NCBI GenBank assembly: GCA_032716605.1
Contig: CM064502.1
Span: forward strand, 55,903,228 to 55,967,227
Source of the DNA: Paralithodes platypus
Taxonomy: Eukaryota; Arthropoda; Malacostraca; Decapoda; Lithodidae
DNA length: 64,000 bases
Reading direction: 5' to 3'
Every line of letters starts with the position of its first letter. Position 1 is the stretch's first letter. Of this stretch, positions 10,070 to 21,741 are shown in pieces. The notes below the pieces were generated by a model, which was not told the DNA's origin, made no database searches, and saw nothing but the letters and a program-made list of their open reading frames with translations. The position numbers and the translations under genes are program-made.

Positions 10070-10145
10070 ATCCAACCGGGATTCGAACCTGGGTTACCAC
10101 ATACAAATCTTAAACACTCCTAACCATTACACCATCAATACAGTT
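10070..10145 (-). mobile_element. tRNA-derived SINE head
   Basis: Read on the minus strand: A-box TGGTGTAATGG, then GGTTCGAATCC as a B-box. The acceptor stem is not well paired, so a SINE or tRNA relic fits better than a working tRNA gene. Confidence 0.5.
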
Positions 10146-10534
10146 AAAGGTTAAATTACATGACTACGATTTTATATCCATTTATTGAATCCTGGATATC
10201 AATCTAGTCATGTACTCAGACAGTAAGAAACATGCCAGGGATATGTTAACATGTACGTACATCAGTCTATAATGCGCTGTGCCCAAACCTGTATTACCGA
10301 GGGTGTGAGAAACTGTATGTTAATACCAGATGTAAGACAGTCAACGATAAATTAGAATAACTACAGTGATGGTATTGTGATTGTATTCACCCAGAGATTT
10401 ACGTATTTAATCTTAATGTCTAATAAATCGGTAAGTATGCAAATGCTTTCAAACTACCATATATAGAACTACAGCTATTATTGGTAAGTCTATTCATACT
10501 GAGATTAATGAAAGGTATTTCTGAAACACTGTAT

Positions 10535-10665
<131 letters not shown>

Positions 10666-10887
10666 AAATATAGATATGATAAAGAATAGTTAATCTTTTC
10701 CTATCTACAGTATATTATGGAGATGGAGAAATCCTACTTGGAGAAAGTATATATTCCATTTCATACACAAGTCGCAGGACCCATATTCCAGAGTATAATA
10801 CAAGGATTTTTACAACTATTCCCACGCAACTCAGGTATAATTGATTTAATTTAATTCTCCACAAGCCAAGCACGAGAATTATAAGTA

Positions 10888-11740
10888 ATAAATGTATCTC
10901 AGGTATGGAAATAGAGGTAAACAGAGAGCAATGGAAAGTATGTGGAAGGTGAGAAATCTCGGAATGAAAGTTAAAAGTGCAATGTATCAAGGGATAGTTG
11001 TACCAACAGTGATGTATGGGGCTGAGACGTGGGCTCTGAAGGCAAAGGAGAGAAGAAAGCTGGATGTGATGGAGATGAGCGGATTGAGGAGTATGTGTGG
11101 AGTGACTCGTAGAGACAAATTGTGGAATGAAGAGATACAGTATGTAGGAGAGTGGGACAGCAGAAACCTTTGTCGGCCAGAGTGGATAGAAGGGTGCTGC
11201 GCTGGTATGGTCAAGTTGAGAGAATGGAAGATGAAAGGCTTACAATAAGAATATGTGAGTCAGATACAAGGGGAGGTAGAGGGGTAGGAAGACCTCCATT
11301 GAGATGGAGAGATTGTGCAGTACAAGCATTGGAAGATCGAGAAATGACTATAGATCGGGCAAGAGAAGTGGGTAATAAATAGGAATGCATGGAGAATGCT
11401 TGTGAATAGATAAATGATGACGCGGCTGTTTGGGAGAGGGGGTCGGGCGCCAGTTGGACTAGATAACAGTCCGTCAGGTGCCTGGCCTGGGGAGCCGGTA
11501 TATATGAAGGGTCATGACTGGATGTGTGGTGGGCGAACGTTATTGTGGTGTGGCTTCGCTGCGCCTGCTGACACCGGAAACTCTCCGGGAGGTCTGGGAC
11601 CTGGGAATCTTTTGCTGGAAGACCCCAAATAGGCCTGGGTCTCTGGGTCTTCTCCTGGGCGACCTAGATGTGTGTGATATATTATATTTTTTTCCCTGTT
11701 CGGGCTCTGTCTCGAGTCGGCCACCCCAAGCTATGGGGTA
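10888..11740 (+). pseudogene. RTE-like non-LTR retrotransposon, RT C-terminus and 3' tail
   Basis: Coding relic at about 10892-11382. Motifs typical of the region after the RT palm are VPTVMYGAETWALK, EMSGLRSMCGVTRRDKLWNE and, after a frameshift near 11150, VDRRVLRWYGQVERMEDERL and GRPPLRWRD. The rest of the RT is missing. A non-coding tail to about 11740 (GCTGACACCGGAAACTCTC, CCTGTTCGGGCTCTGTCTCG) recurs inverted at about 39330-39480, consistent with it being the 3' end of the family. Confidence 0.8.
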
Positions 11741-11821
11741 TGTGCCTGAGTATAAACATTCATACATACATAAAACTATATCTCACAAATACATATATGA
11801 GCTACTAAATGTTATACTGTT

Positions 11822-11837
11822 TATATATATATATATA

Positions 11838-11889
<52 letters not shown>

Positions 11890-11903
11890 TATATATATAT
11901 ACG

Positions 11904-11932
<29 letters not shown>
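11822..11932. repeat. (TA)n microsatellite
   Basis: Nearly pure TA with small breaks (ATGATATA, ACAGTATA, ACGTATA). Confidence 0.95.
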
Positions 11933-11936
<4 letters not shown>

Positions 11937-12280
11937 TTTAATTGTATTTATTTGTTGCGAAAAATTTCAAAATTTACGTAAATGGGGCTATTTATTACAA
12001 ATTGATGAAGGTCTAGGAGGAATGTAAGCAACAATAATATACATATAATATAAACAAAAAAACACATCAATAATCTCCCATTAATTGGCCTTACCATTAC
12101 CCATATTGTGAGTATTCTAAATCCTCTCTGCCCATAACGTCATTCAGAAGTTGACTAACATCGTCTGCAGGTAGCTGGACTTAATTGGTTTTACCTGCCG
12201 GAAACTTGACTCCATTATCAGCTGGTTTGTCGATAATTAATGAACGTATAAGTAACCGCTATGTCTCTGTGTCATATTAA

Positions 12281-12501
12281 CTAACCCCTTGTGTGCCGGC
12301 GACGTATTTTTAATTGTATTCTAGCTAGGCTATATTTAGGCAAATTTGTGCGGTTTCAGAAGGATCTGTGGTGGCGAAAAGGGTTAAGTGAGATAGTTCG
12401 AAGCCTGTTAATTGCTGGAGGCCCTTTTTGAAACTGAATAAAATCGTCTAATAGTAGCCGGAATTAAGTTAAAAGGACGTCGCCGGTACAGAAGGGGTTA
12501 A
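12281..12501. mobile_element. TTAA MITE family C
   Basis: CTAACCCCTTGTGTGCCGGC at the left (TTAA mutated) and CGCCGGTACAGAAGGGGTTAA at the right, with internal GAAGGATCTGTGG and an inverted counterpart. In the right arm only about half of this copy remains (22024-22152). Confidence 0.75.
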
Positions 12502-12517
12502 TACCACCCTTTCACAA

Positions 12518-12790
12518 TTAAACGGGAGGTAGTCGCTTTTTCTGGACCCCCTTCTCCCTCATGTTTAGCATACTAGTTTTGAGATTGTAAGATGTTCCTT
12601 CCGTTAGTTTGGCAATTTTGAGACCTTTCGCCCCATTTGTTTGTCAATATTAAGACCTTTCGTGCCATTTAGGTGTCAATTTTTTTCCTGGCGGGCGATA
12701 GCATGCCTGTTTTTTTAGAAGGAACCAAAAAAATTCTTTCGAAAAATTTACAAAGTTATCTTGAGAGGGGGTCTAGGATTTTGTTTTATC
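12518..12790 (-). mobile_element. TTAA MITE family A in left arm
   Basis: TTAAACGGGAGGTAGTCG, then TGGACCCCCTTCTCCCTCATG, CGTGCCATTTAGGTGTC and the GGCGGGCGATAGC core. Mirror copy at 21742-22003. Confidence 0.7.
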
Positions 12791-13268
12791 ATATTATTGA
12801 TTTATTAGTAAACGTTTTTGAAGTCCCATCCTGGAAAGTAAAGGGTGGTATCCTGGTTACCATACAGTAGCCCCAGTGTACCAGGCTGGATAACTGTGGT
12901 AACCTGGATAACATACAGTAGCCCCAGTGTACCAGGATAGTTAACTCACCACAAGCTGCTAAGGGCTGCATCTTGGCCAAAGCCAGTATAGGTTATACTT
13001 TTACCTGTGTATATCCTTGTGGTTTACAATGTATCTTAATTAACCTGGTGAGCCACAGTACATTCCTAAACTGAATAAAGTGGTCAACTGGTAGTCATAA
13101 TCTACGGAGGTAAATCGCCCACATATACAGAAAGGGGTTAATTTATTAGCCCCTATATTGTCTTGGTAATCTCTCCTTCCCGCGACCATCTTACCCTGAT
13201 AACCCAAACATCTCAGGAATCCAGAAAATGTGTAAATATCTCACGTCGCCGCCGGAACACCAGTACGG

Positions 13269-14382
13269 CGCTGTAAAATGTGGGTGTGCACTTTAAGGCA
13301 CTGTAAAATGTGGGTGTTCACTTTAAGGCGCTGTAAAATGTGGGTGTGCACTTTAAGGCACTGTAAAATGTGGGTGTGCACTTTAAGGTGCTGTAATAAT
13401 GTGGGTGTGCACTTTAAGGCGCTGTAATAATGTGGGTGTGCACTTTAAGGCACTGTAAAATGTGGGTGTGCACTTTAAGGCACTGTAAAATGTGGGTGTG
13501 CACTTTAAGGCGCTGTAAAATGTGGGTGTGCACTTTAAGGCGCTGTAATAATGTGGGTGTGCACTTTAAGGCGCTGTAATAATGTGGGTGTGCACTTTAA
13601 GGCGCTGTAAAATGTGGGTGTGCACTTTAAGGCACTGTAAAATGTGGGTGTGCACTTTAAGGCGCTGTAAAATGTGGGTGTGCACTTTAAGGCGCTGTAA
13701 AATGTGGGTGTGCACTTTAAGGTGCTGTAAAATGTGGGTGTGCACTTTAAGGTGCTGTAAAATGTGGGTGTGCACTTTAAGGCACTGTAAAATGTGGGTG
13801 TGCACTTTAAGGCACTGTAAAATGTGGGTGTGCACTTTAAGGCGCTGTAAAATGTGGGTGTGCACTTTAAGGCTCTGTAAAATATGGGTGTGCCCTTTAA
13901 GGCGCTGTAAAATGTGGGTGTGCACTTTAAGGTGCTGTAAAATGTGTGTGTGCACTTTAAGGCGCTGTAAAATGTGGGTGTGCACTTTAAGGCACTGTAA
14001 AATGTGGGTGTGCACTTTAAGGCACTGTAAAATGTGGGTGTGCACTTTAAGACGCTGTAAAATGTGGGTGTGCACTTTAAGGCGCTGTAAAATATGGGTG
14101 TGCACTTTAAGGCTCTGTAAAATGTGGGTGTGCACTTTAAGGTGCTGTAAAATGTGTGTGTGCACTTTAAGGCGCTGTAAAATGTGGGTGTGCACTTTAA
14201 GGCGCTGTAAAATGTGGGTGTGCACTTTAAGGCACTGTAAAATGTGGGTGTACACTTTAAGGCGCTGTAAAATGTGTGTGTGCACTTTAAGGCACTGTAA
14301 AATGTGGGTGTGCACTTTATGGTGCTGTAAAATATGGGTGTGCACTTTAAGGCGCTGTAATAATGTGGGTGTGCACTTTAGT
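13269..14382. repeat. 30-bp satellite array, left arm, about 37 units
   Basis: The unit is built from CTGTAAAATGTGGGTGTGCA and CTTTAAGGCG. Some units read CTGTAATAATG and are 31 bp. Units of 30 bp keep one reading frame open on each strand (273 and 294 codons of MWVCTLRRCK-like and HTHILQRLKV-like repeats). These frames are an effect of periodicity: a 31-bp unit breaks them, and the other arm has many such units. Confidence 0.97.
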
Positions 14383-14384
14383 AC

Positions 14385-14721
14385 ACATGATGGTGATGTA
14401 TAAACAAACAAACAATAAATAGGTATGGAGCAGGTAATTAAAGTGACCACAATATACAGTATGTATATTTATGTTACTGTAAGATATAAATTTGGACCCC
14501 AGTATGGTCCCCTCTGTACTATGTGAGTCTGGAATAAAGCATTATTATTATCATTTTTAGTATTAACCTACCCACTTAAAGGTATATTATTAGTGGTAAC
14601 ACCGTGACAGCGCGTAGCCACACTCACCCTCAGACTCCACTCGGTGGATCTTCCCAGGCGAAATTCCAGTCATCTGCTCGGCCCATATCAAGTATCCTTT
14701 CGCATGATAGGCCGACTTGCG
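14385..14721. other. Inverted-arm segment between satellite and MITE
   Basis: AACAAACAAACAATAAATAGG, then GGAATAAAGCATTATTATTA and CAGCGCGTAGCCACACTCACC. It matches the reverse complement of 20408-20646 apart from an indel near 14430-14560. No coding potential seen. Confidence 0.6.
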
Positions 14722-15110
14722 TTAAGGGAACCCACCTCGTTTTTTTTTTCTTTCTCATCCTCTCCCTCTCTCTCTTTGGCTTGTATCCATTCGGCCCCAT
14801 TCAGACTACTGTTTTAAGACGTTTACCCCCATCCAGGTGTCAATATTTTCCTGGCGAGCGGTAGCATATACAGTATATATTTTTGTTTTGACAGCAAGCT
14901 AAATTTGTACATTTTTCGATAGAAAAATTTCTCTGGCGAAGCCGGATTTCTCCATACAATGCTGGCTCGCTATCGCTCGCTAGGAAGAAGTCGACACCTG
15001 GATGGGGATAAACGTCTTAAAACAGTTGGCTGAATGGGGCCGAATGGATACAAGCCAGGGAAAGAGAGAAAAGGAGATAAAGATAAAAATAAGAAGGTTA
15101 CCCCCCTTAA
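14722..15110. mobile_element. TTAA MITE family B at inner edge of left arm
   Basis: TTAAGGGAACCCACCTCG at the left and GGTTACCCCCCTTAA at the right, with intact TTAA on both sides. The outer flank (GGCCGACTTGCG) matches the flank of the right-arm copy; the inner flanks of the two copies do not match. Confidence 0.8.
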
Positions 15111-15173
15111 CAAGTCCACAAATATATTATATGAGTGATTATATTTATCATAAATACTATTTTATGATGCAAG

Positions 15174-15387
15174 TTAACCCTTTCTTTACCGACGATGTCT
15201 TTTACTATAATTCTAGCTATATTTAGAGGATTGAGGGCAGTTTAAGAAGGATCTGTGATAGTAAAAAGGGTTAAGTGAGCTAGTGCGAAGCCTGTTCATC
15301 GCTGGAGGCCCTTCTTAAACTGAATATAATCGTCTAATAGTAGCCAGAATGTAACTAAAAAGACGTTGCCGGTACAGAAGGGGTTAA
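15174..15387. mobile_element. TTAA MITE family C
   Basis: TTAACCCTTTCTTTACCGACG at the left and CCGGTACAGAAGGGGTTAA at the right. Confidence 0.8.
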
Positions 15388-15928
15388 TCATTTAATTATG
15401 GCTATCCACAGACGAATTTAGTCAACCCTGTACAGATTTTTGGGAGATAATTGGCCGTAGACATCGATATTTAGCAGAATTACCAGCTACAATTCTGTTG
15501 TAGTGCATTTATAAACCCATTAGATTACAATAATCACACTTTCTACCCATCAGAAACCTACATCAATACTGCATTTCTGTTTTGCATCGATATTTACAGC
15601 TCCAACTTCCTTATAGCCTGAAACTCGCAAGTGGTCAATGAGCGGAGTCAGTGTTGTAATCTATGGTCATGGTTTTAGTGACGTACCCCCTTCAGTGGCT
15701 GGAGTGGAATGTAAACAAAGCAGGATAAATACACTAAATTCTGGCTATCCACAGACGAATTTACTCAACCCAGGTCATATTTTTGTGAGATAATGAGCGG
15801 AGTGTTGTAATCTATGGTCATGGTTTTAGTGACGTACCCCCTGGAGTAGAATGTAAACAAAGCAGGATAAATACACGCTGGCCTCCTGGTGATGACGTAA
15901 GATTGGCGAGGCTGTGACGTGAGTGGGG
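15388..15928. other. Core spacer with an internal direct repeat
   Basis: GGCTATCCACAGACGAATTTA occurs at about 15397 and 15743, and GTAATCTATGGTCATGGTTT at about 15655 and 15807, so a roughly 150- to 350-bp direct duplication is present. No coding signal. Confidence 0.6.
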
Positions 15929-16345
15929 TTAAGGGGGGATGGCAGTATTTATTGGCTCATTTATGTATCTATTTATTATATTTTTAGTTTTATAATTTTA
16001 GGTCTTATAATTCATCTATTCAATTATGTTATACTTTCCTCCCTAGACCTCCATCAAGCTTAAGAAAACACCCCTAGACCCCCTTTGAAGATAAATGTGT
16101 ACATTTTTCGGTAGAAAAATGTTCCCGTCGAAGGCCGGTTTCTCTTAAAATGACAGGCTCGCTATCGCTCGCCATGATAAAATCGACACCTAAATAGCAC
16201 GAAAGGTCTTAAAATTGACAACGAAATGGGGTGGAAGGTTTTAAAATCGTCAAACTAGTGGGCCGAACGTCTTATAATCTCAAAACAAATAGGGCTAACC
16301 ACGAGGGAGAAAGGGGACCATAAAAAACGCCCCATCTCCCCTTAA
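15929..16345 (+). mobile_element. TTAA MITE family A, long copy
   Basis: TTAAGGGGGGATGGC at the left and GCCCCATCTCCCCTTAA at the right, containing CCCTAGACCTCCATCAAGC and the GCTATCGCTCGCC core. The flank AGATTGGCGAGG..GTGACGTGAG lies before it (about 15900) and again after it (about 16349). Confidence 0.75.
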
Positions 16346-16527
16346 TAAGATTGGCGAGGGTGCAGTGACGTGAGTTGGATTAAGACTATAGCTGTAGTTA
16401 TCTGTGGGGTGTTTGGTATGTGTGTATGGGGTCCCTTGTTATCTAGGGTCATGGATTCTGTCACGTACCACAGTGGAAGAAGTAGCTCATTGGGCGATTT
16501 TTGCACGTAGCCTATTCATTATTTTTC

Positions 16528-16844
16528 TAGTTTCCTCCCTAGACCTCCATCAAATTTAAAAAAAAAAATCCATTAGATCTCCCTTCTAGATTAATTTGTA
16601 CATTTTTCGGTAGAGAAATTTCCCGGTCAAAGGCCAGTTTCTCCTAAAAATACATTCTCGCTATCACTCGCCAGGAAAAAATCGACACCTAAATGGCACA
16701 AAAGGTCTTAATATTGACAAAGAAATAAGGTGGAAGGTCTGAAAATCGCCAAACTAATGGAACGAACGTCATAAAATATCAAAACTAATGGAGCAAAACA
16801 TGAGGAAGAAAGGAGACCATAAAAACGACCCATCTCCCCTCAAG
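16528..16844 (+). mobile_element. TTAA MITE family A
   Basis: TCCTCCCTAGACCTCCATC at the left and CGACCCATCTCCCCTCAA at the right (TTAA mutated to TCAA). Confidence 0.65.
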
Positions 16845-16888
16845 TCCCCCCATACATGATCACAAATAGTTTTTGCTCAATGTCCACA

Positions 16889-17032
16889 AGGAAGGATCTG
16901 TGGTAGTTAAAAGGGGCTGATTGAGATAGTTTGAAGCCTTATCATTGCTAGAGATCCTTCCTAAGCTGAATATAATCATCCAATAGTTGTCAGACTATAA
17001 CGAAAAAACGTCGTCGGTACAGAAGGGGTTAA
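16889..17032. mobile_element. TTAA MITE family C, right two thirds
   Basis: Starts at GGAAGGATCTGTGGTAG and ends CGTCGGTACAGAAGGGGTTAA; the left end is missing. Confidence 0.65.
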
Positions 17033-17074
17033 GTGTCCATATTCACATACACATTTCAGGTGCCCAACTTTGTG

Positions 17075-17711
17075 TTAACCCCTTCTATACCGGGGCGACG
17101 TATTTATATTTGTTTTCAGTTACATCTAGACAATTTTATTCAGCTTAGGAAGGACGTCTACCCATTAAAAGGCTACAAAAGTATCACTATGAATCCTTTT
17201 AGCTACCACATAACCTTCCTAAGCTTTTAGCTACCACATAACCTTCCTAAGCTTTTAGCTACCACATAACCTTCCTAAGCTTTTAGCTACCACATAACCT
17301 TCCTAAGCTTTTAGCTACCACATAACCTTCCTAAGCTTTTAGCTACCACATAACCTTCCTAAGCTTTTAGCTACCACATAACCTTCCTAAACTTTTAGCT
17401 ACCACATAACCTTCCTAAGCTTTTAGCTACCACATAACCTTCCTAAGCTTTTAGCTGCCACATAACCTTCCTAAGCTTTTAGCTACCACATAACCTTCCT
17501 AAGCTTTTAGCTGCCACATAACCTTCCTAAGCTTTTAGCTACCACATAACCTTCCTAAGCTTTTAGCTGCCACATAACCTTCCTAAGCTTTTAGCTGCCA
17601 CATAACCTTCCTAAGCTTTTAGCTGCCACATAACCTTCCTAAGCTCCATAAAATTGTCTAAATGGAGCTGAAATCAAACACAAAATACGTCGCCGGTATA
17701 GAAGGGGTTAA
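17075..17711. mobile_element. TTAA MITE family C expanded by an internal minisatellite
   Basis: Normal ends: TTAACCCCTTCTATACCGG and CCGGTATAGAAGGGGTTAA. Ordinary copies are about 215 bp; this one is 637 bp because a 28-bp segment next to the CTTCCTAAGC of the palindrome is amplified (17197-17644). Confidence 0.9.
17197..17644. repeat. 28-bp minisatellite, 16 units, inside a MITE
   Basis: The unit joins TTTTAGCTACCACATAAC and CTTCCTAAGC. 448 bp gives exactly 16 units, nearly identical; the main variant is GCTGCC for GCTACC, clustered towards the right end. Confidence 0.95.
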
Positions 17712-17721
17712 TCATGGACAC

Positions 17722-17938
17722 TTAACCCCTTCTGTACCGACTACGTATTTTCATTATATTCTGACAACTATTGGATGCTTATATTCAGCTTAGGAAGGAG
17801 CTCTAGCAATGATAAGGCTTCAAAACTATCTCAATCAGCCCCTTTTAACTACCACAGATCCTTCCTAAGCTGCATAAAATGGTCTAAATATAGCTTCAAT
17901 AAAATCTCAAAGACGTCGCCGCTACAGTTAGGGGTTAA
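17722..17938. mobile_element. TTAA MITE family C
   Basis: TTAACCCCTTCTGTACCGAC at the left and CGCTACAGTTAGGGGTTAA at the right; only about 10 bp separate it from the preceding copy. Confidence 0.8.
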
Positions 17939-17959
17939 CAGTGAGTTGAAGACACAAAT

Positions 17960-19816
17960 CAATGTCTTCACAGGATCAACTTCTTAGGTACTAAATGTCT
18001 TCACAGGATATTAGGTACTAAATGTCTTCACAGGATCAACTTCTTAGGTACTAAATGTCTTCACGGGATCAACTTCTTAGGTGCTAAATGTCTTCACAGG
18101 ATCAACTTCTTAGGTACTAAATGTCTTCACAGGATTAACTTCTTAGGTACTAAATGTCTTCACAGGATCAACTTCTTAGGTACTAATTTCACAGGATCAA
18201 CTTCTTAGGTACTAAATGTCTTCACGGGATCAACTTCTTAGGTACTAAATGTTTTCACAGGATCAACTTCTTAGGTACTAAATGTCTTCACAGGATCAAC
18301 TTCTTAGGTACTAAATGTCTTCACAGGATCAACTTCTTAGGTACTAAATGTCTTCACGGGATCAACTTCTTAGGTACTAAATGTCTTCACGGGATCAACT
18401 TCTTAGGTGCTAAATGTCTTCACAGGATCAACTTCTTAGGTACTAAATGTCTTCACAGGATCAACTTCTTAGGTACTAAATGTCTTCACAGGATCAACTT
18501 CTTAGGTACTAAATGTCTTCACAGGATCAACTTCTTAGGTACTAAATGTCTTCACAGGATCAACTTCTTAGGTACTAAATGTCTTCACGGGATCAACTTC
18601 TTAGGTACTAAATGTCTTCACGGGATCAACTTCTTAGGTACTAAATGTCTTCACGGGATCTACTTCTTAGGTACTAAATGTCTTCACGGGATCAACTTCT
18701 TAGGTACTAAATGTCTTCACGGGATCAACTTCTTAGGTACTAAATGTCTTCACGGGATCAACTTCTTAGGTACTAAATGTCTTCACAGGATCAACTTCTT
18801 AGGTACTAAATGTCTTCACAGGATCAACTTCTTAGGTACTAAATGTCTTCACAGGATCAACTTCTTAGGTACTAAATGTCTTCACAGGATCAACTTCTTA
18901 GGTACTAAATATCTTCACAGGATCAACTTCTTAGGTACTAAATGTCTTCGCAGGATCAACTTCTTAGGTACTAAATGTCTTCACAGGATCAACTTCTTAG
19001 GTACTAAATATCTTCACGGGATCAACTTCTTAGGTACTAAATGTCTTCACAGGATCAACTTCTTAGGTACTAAATATCTTCACAGGATCAACTTCTTAGG
19101 TACTAAATGTCTTCACAGGATCAACTTCTTAGGTACTAAATATCTTCACGGGATCAACTTCTTAGGTACTAAATGTCTTCACAGGATCAACTTCTTAGGT
19201 ACTAAATATCTTCACAGGATCAACTTCTTAGGTACTAAATGTCTTCACAGGATCAACTTCTTAGGTACTAAATGTCTTCACAGGATCAACTTCTTAGGTA
19301 CTAAATGTCTTCACAGGATCAACTTCTTAGGTACTAAATGTCTTCACAGGATCAACTTCTTAGGTACTAAATATCTTCACAGGATCAACTTCTTAGGTAC
19401 TAAATGTCTTCACAGGATCAACTTCTTAGGTGCTAAATGTCTTCACAGGATCAACTTCTTAGGTACTAAATGTCTTCACAGGATCAACTTCTTAGGTACT
19501 AAATGTCTTCACAGGATCAACTTCTTAGGTGCTAAATGTCTTCACAGGATCAACTTCTTAGGTACTAAATGTCTTCACAGGATCAACTTCTTAGGTACTA
19601 AATGTCTTCACAGGATCAACTTCTTAGGTACTAAATATCTTCACAGGATCAACTTCTTAGGTACTAAATGTCTTCACAGGATCAACTTCTTAGGTACTAA
19701 ATATCTTCACGGGATCAACTTCTTAGGTACTAAATATCTTCACGGGATCAACTTCTTGGGTACTAAATGTCTTCACAGGATCAACTTCTTAGGTACTAAA
19801 TGTCTTCACAGGATCA
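17960..19816. repeat. 33-bp satellite array, about 56 units
   Basis: The unit joins AGGTACTAAATGTCTTCAC and AGGATCAACTTCTT. Variable sites are A/G in CAC(A/G)GG, G/A in AAT(G/A)TC and A/G in GGT(A/G)C. One unit near 18185 lacks ATGTCT. Blocks rich in CACGGG (about 18580-18780) and an alternating block at about 18900-19220 show local amplification of groups of units. It has no counterpart in the arms. Confidence 0.97.
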
Positions 19817-20021
19817 TGGGCTATCGCTGGTATAATTACGTCTGAAACAACCGACTACTCCATGAAACTGATTCAAGATATATTAGTTGTATTATCCGTG
19901 AACAGCATCTTGGGCTACTATATAATAATTATAATAATTATGTGATTCACCTTCCTGCTCACCAGGTGGTCTCTACAGAAGACAACCCTGAGTGGAGGAG
20001 CTATAGCCACGGAACTCATGG

Positions 20022-20407
20022 TTAACGGGGGTCACTGGCTTTTGTTTTATCTTTCTCTCCTTTTCTCTCTTTCCCTAGCTTGTATCCATTCGGCCCCATT
20101 CAGCCAACTGTTTTAAGACGTGTATCCCCAACCAGGTGTCGATTTCTTACTGGCGAGCGATAGCGAGCCAGCATTGTATGGATAAATCAGGCTTCGCCGG
20201 AGAAATTTTTCTATAGGAAAAATTTACAAATTTTGCCTGCTGTCAAAACAAAAATATATATATGCTGGCTCGCTACCGCTCGCCAGGAAAATGTTGATAC
20301 CTGGATGGGGGTAAACGTCTTAAAACAGTAGGATGAATGGGGCCGAATGGATACAAGCCAAAGAGAGAGGGAGAGAAAGAGAAAAAAAGTGAGGTGGGCT
20401 CCCTTAA
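20022..20407. mobile_element. TTAA MITE family B at inner edge of right arm
   Basis: TTAACGGGGGTCACTGGC at the left and GGTGGGCTCCCTTAA at the right, TTAA at both ends; 386 bp. Inverted partner of 14722-15110. Confidence 0.8.
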
Positions 20408-20646
20408 CGCAAGTCGGCCTATCATGCAACAGGATACTTGATATGGGCCGAGCAGATGACTGGAATCTCGCCTGGGATTAGCCCTCGGAGTGGAGTCGTA
20501 GGGTGAGTGTGGCTATGCGCTGTCACGGTGTATAATTGATATTACCACTAATATACCTTTAAGTGGGTAGGTTATTATGGACACTTTAATTACCTACTAC
20601 ATACCTATTTATTATTTGTTTGTTTATACATCACCATCATGTGTAC

Positions 20647-21258
20647 TAAAGTGCACACCCACATTTTACAGCGCCTTAAAGTGCACACCCCACATTATTA
20701 CAGCGCCTTAAAGTGCACACCCACATTATTACAGCGCCTTAAAGTGCACACCCACATTATTACAGCACCTTAAAGTGCACACCCACATTATTACAGCACC
20801 TTAAAGTGCACACCCATATTATTACAGCGCCTTAAAGTGCACACCCACATTATTACAGCGCCTTAAAGTGCACACCCACATTATTACAGCGCCTTAAAGT
20901 GCACACCCACATTATTACAGCGCCTTAAAGTGCACACCCACATTATTACAGCGCCTTAAAGGGCACACCCACATTTTACAGCGCTTTAAAGTGCACACCC
21001 ACATTATTACAGCACCTTAAAGTGCACACCCACATTTTACAGCGCCTTAAAGTGCACACCCACATTATTACAGCACCTTAAAGTGCACACCCACATTTTA
21101 CAGTGCCTTAAAGTGCACACCCACATTTTACAGCGCCTTAAAGTGCACACCCACATTTTACAGCGCCTTAAAGTGCACACCCACATTTTACAGCACCTTA
21201 AAGTGCACACCCACATTTTACAGTGCCTTAAAGTGCACACCCACATTTTACAGCGCCG
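20647..21258. repeat. 30/31-bp satellite array, right arm, about 20 units
   Basis: Inverse complement of the array at 13269-14382, with the same boundary sequence (GCCGTACTGGTGTTCCGGCG). The left part of the array is mostly 31-bp ATTATTACAG units, and the right part 30-bp ATTTTACAG units. Confidence 0.95.
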
Positions 21259-21741
21259 TACTGGTGTTCCGGCGGCGACTTGAGATATTTACACATTTTC
21301 TGGATTCCTGAGATGTTTGGGTTATCAGGGTAAGATGGTCGCGGGAAGGAGAGATTACCAAGACAATATAGGGGCTAATAAATTAACCCCTTTCTGTATA
21401 TGTGGGCGATTTACCTCCGTAGATTATGACTACCAGTTGACCACTTTATTCAGTTTAGGAATGTACTGTGGCTCACCAGGTTAATTAAGATACATTGTAA
21501 ACCACAAGGATATACACAGGTAAAAGTATAACCTATACTGGCCTTGGCCAAGATGCAGCCCTTAGCAGCTTGTGGTGAGTTAACTATCCTGGTACACTGG
21601 GGCTACTGTATGTTATCCAGGTTACCACAGTTATCCAGCCTGGTACACTGGGGCTACTGTATGGTAACCAGGATACCACCCTTTACTTTCCAGGATGAGA
21701 CTTCAGAAACGTTCACTAATATCTCAATAATATAATAAAAC

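Noticed and set aside
13269..14382. CRISPR-like array
   Set aside because: Units are contiguous with no unique spacers, and the genome is eukaryotic.
13566..14450. Open frames of 294 (-) and 273 (+) codons with perfect 10-residue repeats
   Set aside because: They are forced by a 30-bp satellite lacking stops; the mirror array with 31-bp units breaks the frame, and there is no promoter or splice context.
17960..19816. CRISPR-like or regulatory repeat array
   Set aside because: Contiguous 33-bp monomers without spacers; a plain satellite.
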